From: Phycisphaeraceae bacterium
GTDB lineage: Bacteria > Planctomycetota > Phycisphaerae > Phycisphaerales > Zrk34
Assembly: GCA_028281485.1 (NCBI GenBank)
Contig: JANQJT010000168.1
Coordinates: forward strand, 1-9,278
DNA: 9,278 nt
Direction: 5' to 3'
Position numbers and translations under genes: made by a program. Shown in pieces: positions 1 through 6,363 of this stretch. The notes below the pieces were generated by a model. It was not told the DNA's origin. It did no database searches and saw nothing but the letters and a program-made list of their open reading frames with translations. Each line of letters begins with the position of its first letter. Position 1 is the stretch's first letter.

Positions 1-2
1 CG

Positions 3-3000
3 GGTTACTTGGCGGAGGGGATGGCGCGTGCGGAGGGGTGGGGTGAGGAGGGGCCTGATGAGCCGAGCGGTCGGGCGGTGTTGGCGTATGTGGAGGGGCG
101 TGACGCGTATCGGCGACGTGAGATCGAGACGGCGCGGGAGCGTTTGAACGCGGCGTTGGAGCTGGATGGTGAGCTGGCGGGTGCGGAGGCGCTGCTGGGT
201 CAGATCGAGCAGGAGCTTGGGCGGCGTGAGTCGGCGCGTGTTCGTTATGAGCGGGCGTTGGAGCTGGATGCGTGGGACCCGGCGGTGCGTCATCGGTTGA
301 GTCAGCTGGCGTTTGCCGAGCAGCGGTACGGCGAGGTGATCGTGCTGTTGGGGCAGGTGGTGGATGGTGAGCGGCCGGTGGACCCGGGGATGCGATACCT
401 GAGTGATTATTACCTGGGTCAGGCGCTGCTGCGCGAGGGGTATCACCTGGCGGCGGTGGAGCGGCTGGCGGAGTGTCTGCGGGTGGGTGAGACGTTTCGT
501 GGGATGTCGCGTTATCGTCGTCAGGCGCAGCTGGTGGCGAACCAGTACGGTGCGACGCAGCTGCAGGTGGCGGAGACGCTGCTGCGGCTGGGTCGTGTGG
601 AGATGGGGTTGGCGTATCTGGAGGAGGGCGGCGAGAAGACGGGGTTGGATGATCGTGCGGTGAACCTGCGGCGAGCGCGGGGTGGGTTGCTTTTGGGTGA
701 TGATGCGCCAGCGGAGGCTGCGGCGCTGGCGGAGCTGGAGCGGGTGGAGGCGGACCGGTTTGCGCTGGAGTTGAGCGGGTATGTGGCGGAGCACACGTCG
801 CGTCGGGGGCGGTATGTGCGGTCGGTGCGTGCGTTGTACGAGGCGGATCCGGCGCGTGAGCTGCTGGCGCTGGCGGTGATGGAGGCGATGGGTGAGGGCG
901 CGGGGGCGGCGCGGTTTGCGTCGGGTCACCTGTCGGCACACGCGGATCACGGGCGGGTGTACGAGGCGTGGGTGGACATGGTGGGGTCGGATGATCTGAC
1001 GGGTGTGTTGTCGGTGACGCTGGGTCAGTTGGAGTCGGCGCGGGACGGTGGGCGCGGGCGGATCAAGGAGCTGTTGGATCGTGAGCTGGGGCGTGAGGCG
1101 TGGGAGGAGGCTTTGGCGGGGATGAGCGCGGCGGAGCGTGACAGCGCGGCGGCGTGGACGTTCCGTGCGATGCTGGCGATTCGTTATGACGGTGGAGAGG
1201 GGGCGCGGGAGATGCTGAGCCGGGCGCTGGACCGGGACGCGGATTACGTGCCGGCGGTGCTGACGGAGATCGCGTTGATGATCCGTGCGGGTCAGACGCG
1301 CGAGGCGATCGAGCGGATCGGTGCGTATGACCCGTCGCTGAGTGGTCGGTTGCATCTGCTGCACGGTATGGCGTTGGAGCGTGAGGCGCAGGGGCTGGAT
1401 CTGTCGGGTGACACGGAGCGGTCGCGGCGTTTGCGGGCGCAGGCGCTGACGCGTGTGCGTGAGGCGATTCGGTTGAGCGGTGAGGACGTGGATTCGCTGA
1501 GTGCGCGGGGTGGTTTGGAGTTCAAGCTGGGGATGTTTGAGGAGGCGGAGCGGACGCTGAGGCGGGCGCTGGAGATGGACCCGAGGAACGAGGCGGTGTA
1601 CGCGGCGTTGTTCGGATTGTACGAGCGTGATGCGAGTCGTTCGGAGGATTTTGTGCGGCTGCTGGTGCGGGCGCAGCGGATGATTCCGGAGGCGCGCGTG
1701 ACGCGGTTGAATCGTGCGCGTGTGCTGGCGTTGCGTGGTGATCACGGCGAGGCGGAGCGTCTGTTTGCGGAGCTGTTGGAGGTGGACCGGGATGACGTGC
1801 AGGCGTTGGGAGAGTTGATGCGTGTGCTGGTGCGGACGGGCCGGGAGGCGGACGCGGAGGCGGTGCTGCTGGGGATGCTGGATGCGGACGTGCATCACGC
1901 GGGTGCGTTGCGGTACTTGCGTGAGATCACGGAGCGGTTGGAGCGGCCGGGGGTTTACTACGAGCGATTGGAGGCGCACCTGCTGGGGCAGGAGGCGGGG
2001 CTGGGTCGTGCGATTCAGTTGGCGCAGCTGTACCGGGAGTGGGGGCGGCACGTGGAGAGCGCGGCGGCGCTGGAGGGGGCGCTGGAGACGGGTGAGGTGC
2101 GTGCGGAGCAGCGGGTGGGCCTGTTCATGGAGATTGCGCGGTCGTACGAGCGGGGTGGTGAGCTTGATCGTGCGATCGGTGCGATCGATCGGGCGATGGG
2201 TGAGGCGGACGGGAGCGCGGAGCTGGTGATGATGCGGGGTTGGCTGCTGGTGCGTGGGGAGCGGTCCGAGGACCTGGAGCGGATGTTTGCCGAGGAGATC
2301 AATCGGGGGATGATCGAGCCGGCGGTGTTGCATGAGGGGTTGGCGGAGCTGTATTACATCGGCGGGGAGCTGGACAAGGCGGTGGCGGAGCTTGAGAAGC
2401 TGGTGCCGCTGGTGCCTGTGGAGAGCGAGGCGGATGTTCGCCTGGCGCAGTCGAATTATCTTTATTCGCGGCCGGCGGAGAGCGAGCGTTACCTGGTGCG
2501 GGTGTTGGAGCTGGACCCGGATCACGGGATGGCGAACAACAATTTGGGTTACATGTGGGCGGACGCGGGTAAGAACCTGGCGGAGGCGGAGGCGATGATC
2601 CGTAAGGCGTTGGCGGCTGAGCCCGACAGCGCGGCGGTGTTGGATTCGATGGGATGGGTGCTGTACAAGCGGGGCAGGTTTGAGGGCGCGGTGGATTACC
2701 TGCGTCGGAGCCTGCTGGCGAACGGTGAGTCGGACGCGATTTTGTTGGATCACCTGGGTGATGCGCTGTGGAAGAGCGGCCGAGAGGTGGAGGCGGTGAA
2801 GTCGTGGCGGGAGGCGCTGGGGTTGTTGGAGGGTTCTGAGGGGACGGGGCTCGAGGCTGTGGACGCGGAGAACGCGAAGATCCGTGTGTCGCTTGAGGCG
2901 AAATTGAAGGCGGTGGAGGCGGGTGGTGAGCCTGAGGTGGCGGAGGTTGTGGAGAGGGTGGAGGATGATGTTGAGCCTGAGCCGACGGAGGAAGCGGGTG

Positions 3001-3092
3001 CGGGGGATGTGGAGGTCGAGGTGGAGACGGAAGCGGAGCCTGTGGAGGTCGAGGCTGAGGGGACGGGCGGCGTGGGTGGTGAGGGGATTTAG
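3..3092 (+). CDS. Long tetratricopeptide-repeat protein, probably 5'-truncated by the window edge
   Basis: The reading frame is open from the first bases, so the true start probably lies upstream. Possible internal starts are TTG at 9 and ATG at 21, but neither has a properly spaced ribosome binding site. At least 1027 residues are visible. Nearly all of it is helical TPR-type sequence, with alternating small and aromatic residues and recurrent 'A.ELDP' helix ends. Clear units lie near residues 25-115, 510-545, 575-645 and 840-945 (counted from the TTG). The last block (NNNLGYMW, LDSMGWVLYKRG, LLDHLGDALWKSG) is the most canonical. From about residue 973 the chain becomes an acidic Glu/Val/Pro tail without predicted fold. 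No enzyme domain, membrane segment or signal peptide is visible, although a signal could lie upstream. TPR proteins act as scaffolds for protein complexes; the partner and cellular site are unknown. The codons are very G-rich. TPR assignment is secure; specific function is not known. Confidence 0.9.
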   Translation, partial: GYLAEGMARAEGWGEEGPDEPSGRAVLAYVEGRDAYRRREIETARERLNAALELDGELAGAEALLGQIEQELGRRESARVRYERALELDAWDPAVRHRLSQLAFAEQRYGEVIVLLGQVVDGERPVDPGMRYLSDYYLGQALLREGYHLAAVERLAECLRVGETFRGMSRYRRQAQLVANQYGATQLQVAETLLRLGRVEMGLAYLEEGGEKTGLDDRAVNLRRARGGLLLGDDAPAEAAALAELERVEADRFALELSGYVAEHTSRRGRYVRSVRALYEADPARELLALAVMEAMGEGAGAARFASGHLSAHADHGRVYEAWVDMVGSDDLTGVLSVTLGQLESARDGGRGRIKELLDRELGREAWEEALAGMSAAERDSAAAWTFRAMLAIRYDGGEGAREMLSRALDRDADYVPAVLTEIALMIRAGQTREAIERIGAYDPSLSGRLHLLHGMALEREAQGLDLSGDTERSRRLRAQALTRVREAIRLSGEDVDSLSARGGLEFKLGMFEEAERTLRRALEMDPRNEAVYAALFGLYERDASRSEDFVRLLVRAQRMIPEARVTRLNRARVLALRGDHGEAERLFAELLEVDRDDVQALGELMRVLVRTGREADAEAVLLGMLDADVHHAGALRYLREITERLERPGVYYERLEAHLLGQEAGLGRAIQLAQLYREWGRHVESAAALEGALETGEVRAEQRVGLFMEIARSYERGGELDRAIGAIDRAMGEADGSAELVMMRGWLLVRGERSEDLERMFAEEINRGMIEPAVLHEGLAELYYIGGELDKAVAELEKLVPLVPVESEADVRLAQSNYLYSRPAESERYLVRVLELDPDHGMANNNLGYMWADAGKNLAEAEAMIRKALAAEPDSAAVLDSMGWVLYKRGRFEGAVDYLRRSLLANGESDAILLDHLGDALWKSGREVEAVKSWREALGLLEGSEGTGLEAVDAENAKIRVSLEAKLKAVEAGGEPEVAEVVERVEDDVEPEPTEEAGAGDVEVEVETEAEPVEVEAEGTGGVGGEGI

Positions 3093-3096
3093 TGAA

Positions 3097-3124
3097 TTGC
3101 TGATCGCTGATCTCGGATTGCTGA
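3097..3124. repeat. Degenerate heptanucleotide tandem array after the TPR gene
   Basis: Four consecutive 7-base units begin five bases after the TPR-gene stop codon: TTGCTGA, TCGCTGA, TCTCGGA and TTGCTGA. The first and last are identical, the second differs from them at one position and the third at three. On the other strand the units read approximately AGCAATC, close to the AGCCAAC units found upstream of holB at 9141-9182. This resembles the short tandem heptamer repeats known from several bacterial genomes. Its function is unknown. Confidence 0.6.
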
Positions 3125-3130
3125 TTTGGG

Positions 3131-3140
3131 GAAGCGCTTC
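3131..3140. other. Perfect 10-bp palindrome GAAGCGCTTC
   Basis: The sequence GAAGCGCTTC equals its own reverse complement and lies in the spacer between the TPR gene and yebC, just after the heptamer array. It resembles the core of operators used by LacI-family repressors, but it is about 230 bases from the yebC start and no regulator gene is nearby. Treat it as an unassigned palindrome. Confidence 0.35.
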
Positions 3141-3168
3141 GTTGTGGGTCGCTGCTAAACGGGGGAGT

Positions 3169-3187
3169 CCGGTCCCAGAGGGACCGG
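3169..3187. repeat. 8-bp inverted repeat (CCGGTCCC-AGA-GGGACCGG)
   Basis: Two perfect 8-base arms (3169-3176 and 3180-3187) flank a 3-base AGA spacer, giving a very stable GC-rich hairpin. No T-run follows on either strand, so it is not a classical intrinsic terminator. It lies 77 bases after the TPR-gene stop and could protect or shape the 3' end of that transcript, or it may be part of a composite repeat island that also holds the 26-bp repeat. The short string GCTAAAC occurs on both sides of it (3154-3160 and 3236-3242). Confidence 0.5.
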
Positions 3188-3243
3188 CTATGTAGGGTTG
3201 CTCAACGTGGAAGGAGCAAGGCCAGGCGGGCTGTGGCTAAACA

Positions 3244-3269
3244 ACCGCTCCCTCACGGTCGCGGCTCGT
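3244..3269 (+). repeat. 26-bp dispersed repeat, intergenic copy
   Basis: These 26 bases, beginning ACCGCTCCCTCACGG and ending GGCTCGT, recur without a mismatch at 8913-8938 inside holB. Identity stops sharply at both ends: the flanks AAC/TGA here differ from GGG/AGG there. The copies are more than 5.6 kb apart in unrelated contexts, so this is a dispersed repeat and not a local duplication. The arms CCGC (3245-3248) and GCGG (3261-3264) could pair weakly. No terminal duplications or encoded protein are seen. Confidence 0.8.
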
Positions 3270-3325
3270 TGAGATACGGGACAGGTGGGGGCTTGGTTGG
3301 GGGTGAAGGCGGGGGAAAAGTGGGT

Positions 3326-3331
3326 TAAAAT
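3326..3331 (+). promoter_or_regulatory. Possible -10 element (TAAAAT) upstream of yebC
   Basis: TAAAAT is an AT-rich island in very GC-rich surroundings, 38 bases before the yebC start codon. This is a plausible position for a -10 box with a leader of about 30 bases. No good TTGACA-like -35 is present at 16-18 bases; the best match upstream, TGAAGG at 3304-3309, is poor. The assignment rests on position and composition only. Confidence 0.3.
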
Positions 3332-3369
3332 CGGGGTTTTGAAGGGTTACCAGGAAATGGGAGCGCGGT

Positions 3370-4119
3370 ATGGCGGGTCACAGTAAATGGGCGAACATCA
3401 AGCACCGCAAGGCGCGTCAGGACGCGAAGCGTGGGAACGCGTGGAGCAAGTGTTCGAAGGCGATCATTGTGGCGGCGAAGAACGGCGGGGGTGATCCGGA
3501 TACGAATCTGACGCTGCGTTACGCGATCGAGGAGGCCAAGGCGGCGAACATGCCGAAGGACACGATCGCGAAGGCGGTGAAGAAGGGTTCGGGTGAGTTG
3601 GAGGGAGAGAGTTACGAGGAGGTGACGTACGAGGGGTATGGGCCGAATGGTGTGGCGGTGTTTGTGGAGTGTCTGACGGACAATCGCGCGCGGACGGCGC
3701 CGGACCTGCGTCACATCTTTTCGAAGCACGGGGGGAACATGGGGACGGACGGGTCGGTGGCTTTTGTGTTTGATCAAAAGGGGCTGATCACGCTGAGCAA
3801 GGAGGGGTTGGACGAGGAGAGGATCATGGAGGTGGCGTTGGAGGCGGGGGCGGACGACGTATCGGATGAGGGGGATTGCTGGCAGGTGTTGACGCTGCCG
3901 GGTGATTTCCACGCGGTGCGCAGCGCGATCGATGCGGCGGGGCTGACGGTGGAGGTGGGTGAGCTGGCACGGATCGCGAACAACACGGTGGCGTGCGAGG
4001 GGGCGGACGCGGCGAAGGTGTTTAAGCTGATCGAGGCGCTGGAAGAGAACGATGATGTGCAGAAGGTTCACACGAACGCGGACATCAGCGATGAGGAGTT
4101 GGAGGCGTTGGCGGGGTAG
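3370..4119 (+). CDS. yebC: YebC/PmpR (TACO1) family protein
   Basis: The 249-residue product has the full length and hallmark sequence of the family: MAGHSKWANIKHRK at residues 1-14, NMPKDTIAKAVKKG at 60-73, and NRARTAPDLRHIFSKHGGNMG around 105-125, followed by the alpha/beta C-terminal domains. The ATG is preceded by GGGAG at 3359-3363 with a 6-base spacer, which fixes the start. Members are cytoplasmic. They were first described as DNA-binding regulators (PmpR) and are more recently linked, with mitochondrial TACO1, to translation through ribosome-stalling proline-rich stretches. In many bacteria yebC lies next to ruvC; here no ruv gene is adjacent. An intrinsic terminator follows at 4171-4199, so it is probably transcribed on its own. 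Family assignment is very secure; the exact role in this organism is not shown by the sequence. Confidence 0.97.
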   Translation: MAGHSKWANIKHRKARQDAKRGNAWSKCSKAIIVAAKNGGGDPDTNLTLRYAIEEAKAANMPKDTIAKAVKKGSGELEGESYEEVTYEGYGPNGVAVFVECLTDNRARTAPDLRHIFSKHGGNMGTDGSVAFVFDQKGLITLSKEGLDEERIMEVALEAGADDVSDEGDCWQVLTLPGDFHAVRSAIDAAGLTVEVGELARIANNTVACEGADAAKVFKLIEALEENDDVQKVHTNADISDEELEALAG

Positions 4120-4170
4120 CCCCCGGAATGGGAGTCGATTTACAGTCGGCATGAATCTATGAATAAACGG

Positions 4171-4199
4171 CGCCGCTCGTGTGGGCGGCGTTTTTGTTT
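4171..4199 (+). terminator. Intrinsic terminator after yebC
   Basis: The stem CGCCGC (4171-4176) pairs with GCGGCG (4185-4190) across an 8-base loop and is followed directly by TTTTTGTTT. It lies about 50 bases after the yebC stop and 38 bases before the acylphosphatase start, so it should separate the two transcripts at least partly. Confidence 0.8.
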
Positions 4200-4236
4200 G
4201 TGGTGTTGGGGTGAGCGGGAGGGGTATGATGTTGGG

Positions 4237-4506
4237 ATGATTCGGAAGACGGTGATTTACTCGGGGCGTGTGCAGGGGGTGTTCTTTCGTGCGACGGCGC
4301 GGGAGGTGTCGCACGGTTTTGATGTGACGGGGACCGTGCGGAACGTGTCGGATGGGACGGTGGAGCTGGTGGTGGAGGGGGAGTTGGAAGAGGTGGACCG
4401 GTTTTTGAGGGCGGTGGAGCGGGCGAAGGCGGGGTGTATCGCGGGGACGAAGGTGGATGTGGGGGCGGCGAGCGGTGAGTTTGGGGGGTTTGTGGTGCGG
4501 TATTGA
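4237..4506 (+). CDS. acyP: Acylphosphatase
   Basis: The 89-residue product hydrolyses the carboxyl-phosphate bond of acyl phosphates, such as carbamoyl phosphate or 1,3-bisphosphoglycerate, in the cytoplasm. It carries the family signature GRVQGVFFR (residues 10-18), with the phosphate-binding/catalytic arginine at Arg18, and the second motif GTVRNVSDGTVELVVEG (from residue 32), with the catalytic asparagine at Asn36. Length and order match the usual 90-residue ferredoxin-like fold. The frame is open further upstream to 4159, but that stretch runs through the yebC terminator, so ATG 4237 is chosen. The purine-rich GGGAGGGG at 4217-4224 is 12 bases from this ATG, longer than normal, so initiation may be weak. 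It lies downstream of yebC but beyond a terminator. The substrate in vivo is unknown for most bacterial members. Confidence 0.95.
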   Translation: MIRKTVIYSGRVQGVFFRATAREVSHGFDVTGTVRNVSDGTVELVVEGELEEVDRFLRAVERAKAGCIAGTKVDVGAASGEFGGFVVRY

Positions 4507-4577
4507 GGGGAAAAGTGGACTTGGGGCTGGGAGTTGAGGGTGGGGGTATGATCGACTAACCTTTCGACCCCCCGGCC

Positions 4578-4592
4578 CCCGGAATTACCGGG
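4578..4592 (+). other. Small hairpin in the icd leader region
   Basis: CCCGG (4578-4582) pairs with CCGGG (4588-4592) around AATTA. It lies in the 159-base spacer between the acylphosphatase stop and the icd start, within a C-rich patch that contrasts with the otherwise G-rich strand. No T-run follows. It could be a leader structure of the icd mRNA, or chance. No convincing promoter pair was found in this spacer; TATGAT at 4547-4552 is the only -10-like string. Confidence 0.25.
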
Positions 4593-4653
4593 TGTTAAGT
4601 TCGGGTATTTGGTAAGTCATCGCAGTCCTGGGGATGTGTTTTCACACCTGATT

Positions 4654-4659
4654 GGAGAG
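4654..4659 (+). promoter_or_regulatory. Ribosome binding site deciding the icd start
   Basis: GGAGAG lies 6 bases before ATG 4666, the best Shine-Dalgarno match in the window. The same frame opens at a GTG-compatible position farther upstream (4609), but no binding site precedes that codon and the extra residues have no counterpart in the family. Translation therefore most likely begins at 4666. Confidence 0.75.
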
Positions 4660-4665
4660 TTGGAT

Positions 4666-5904
<1,239 letters not shown>

Positions 5905-5973
5905 GGCCGGAAGATTGGTCACGTTGTGTGATTCGAGATTGGTCGATCGGATTTGTGAGTCTGAATGCATGAT

Positions 5974-6007
5974 AAAAGCCCTCGGCGTGAGCTGAGGGCT
6001 TTTTCTT
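5974..6007 (+). terminator. Strong intrinsic terminator after icd, possibly bidirectional
   Basis: AGCCCTC (5977-5983) pairs with GAGGGCT (5994-6000). Inner G-U, G-C and C-G pairs extend the stem to 10 base pairs closed by a GTGA (GNRA-type) tetraloop. TTTTCTTT follows on the + strand, and AAAA precedes the stem (5974-5977), giving a U-run on the opposite strand too. It lies 70 bases after the icd stop. Confidence 0.9.
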
Positions 6008-6114
6008 TGTTGCGGGATTGGCGGGGTGTTGCGTTTGTGTGAGGGATGGGTGTTGGTGATGCGTTTGGTTGTCGGGGTTTTGATTTTTGTGCGTGTGCTG
6101 TTGAAGTGCCGCTC

Positions 6115-6148
6115 GAAAAAGGGAGATGAGTCTTGCGACTCACCCCCC
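6115..6148 (-). terminator. Second intrinsic terminator for the ricT direction
   Basis: Read on the - strand, a GC-rich stem with a perfect 6-bp top (TGAGTC/GACTCA, 6127-6132 with 6137-6142), a GCAA tetraloop and a base extended by G-C pairs with two mismatches is followed by TTTTT (complement of 6116-6120). It lies about 215 bases beyond the ricT stop and would act as a backup terminator, also preventing antisense reading into icd. Confidence 0.7.
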
Positions 6149-6153
6149 GATCC

Positions 6154-6218
6154 ATTGCCTACGAGCGGGGTCGGGGGTCGGGATCGTTCGCTCGCAGTGG
6201 CGCGTGCCACGAGGCAAT
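6154..6218. repeat. Three-stem inverted-repeat element (three-way-junction potential)
   Basis: Outer arms ATTGCCT (6154-6160) and AGGCAAT (6212-6218) pair perfectly. Inside them CGAGCG (6162-6167) pairs with CGCTCG (6189-6194), and GTGGC (6197-6201) pairs with GCCAC (6206-6210) around GCGT. The three helices (7, 6 and 5 base pairs) pack with almost no unpaired junction bases, leaving one 21-base G-rich loop (6168-6188). This nested design is unlikely to be random. Part of it (6180-6212) vaguely resembles the 26-bp dispersed repeat. It lies in the 3' region of the ricT transcript, between two terminators. It may be a REP-like mobile repeat or a structured RNA. Confidence 0.5.
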
Positions 6219-6266
6219 GTGCTGTATGCGCATTTAGTATCGACCATTTGGGATGGTGGAAACAAC

Positions 6267-6292
6267 AAAAAAAGTGACAACGGCCTGTCACT
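6267..6292 (-). terminator. Primary intrinsic terminator for holB-ricT
   Basis: On the - strand the perfect 7-bp stem AGTGACA/TGTCACT (6286-6292 with 6273-6279, loop of 6 bases) is followed by a run of six T (complement of 6267-6272), then GTTGTT. It lies about 70 bases after the ricT stop, the normal place for a transcript end. Confidence 0.85.
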
Positions 6293-6363
6293 GTGTCGTA
6301 AATAATCGCTACAAACTATATCTGGATGCCAGAATCAGTAATGCGTCGCTTTTGGTGGCGCAA

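Larger units (their letters stand above)
5905..6363. other. 459-base convergent spacer between icd and ricT, no gene seen
   Basis: No credible coding region was found. Short open frames here lack ribosome binding sites and family-like sequence, and the longest + strand one (6026-6277) runs across the inverted-repeat element and both - strand terminators. The spacer contains the icd terminator (5974-6007), a - strand terminator-like hairpin (6115-6148), a three-stem element (6154-6218) and the likely primary ricT terminator (6267-6292). The part near 6220-6350 is noticeably richer in A and T than the rest of the window. Confidence 0.7.

Noticed and set aside
3131..3140. LacI-family operator for the palindrome GAAGCGCTTC
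   Set aside because: The outer bases do not extend the symmetry, no LacI-type regulator or sugar gene is nearby, and no promoter overlaps it. It is kept only as a palindrome.
2923..3195. 90-residue plus-strand frame covering the end of the TPR gene and the spacer
   Set aside because: It is mostly an out-of-frame reading of the TPR acidic tail (Trp/Arg-rich), and its end is the hairpin repeat.
4159..4236. N-terminal extension of the acylphosphatase from ATG 4159
   Set aside because: The 26 extra residues are encoded by the yebC terminator hairpin and T-run and are absent from the family, whose normal length fits ATG 4237.
3325..4314. 329-residue open frame on the minus strand, antisense to yebC
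   Set aside because: It overlaps the certain yebC gene and part of the acylphosphatase, and its composition is the same stop-poor antisense artefact.
6026..6277. 83-residue plus-strand frame in the icd-ricT spacer
   Set aside because: It has no ribosome binding site, crosses the three-stem element and two minus-strand terminators, and resembles no family.
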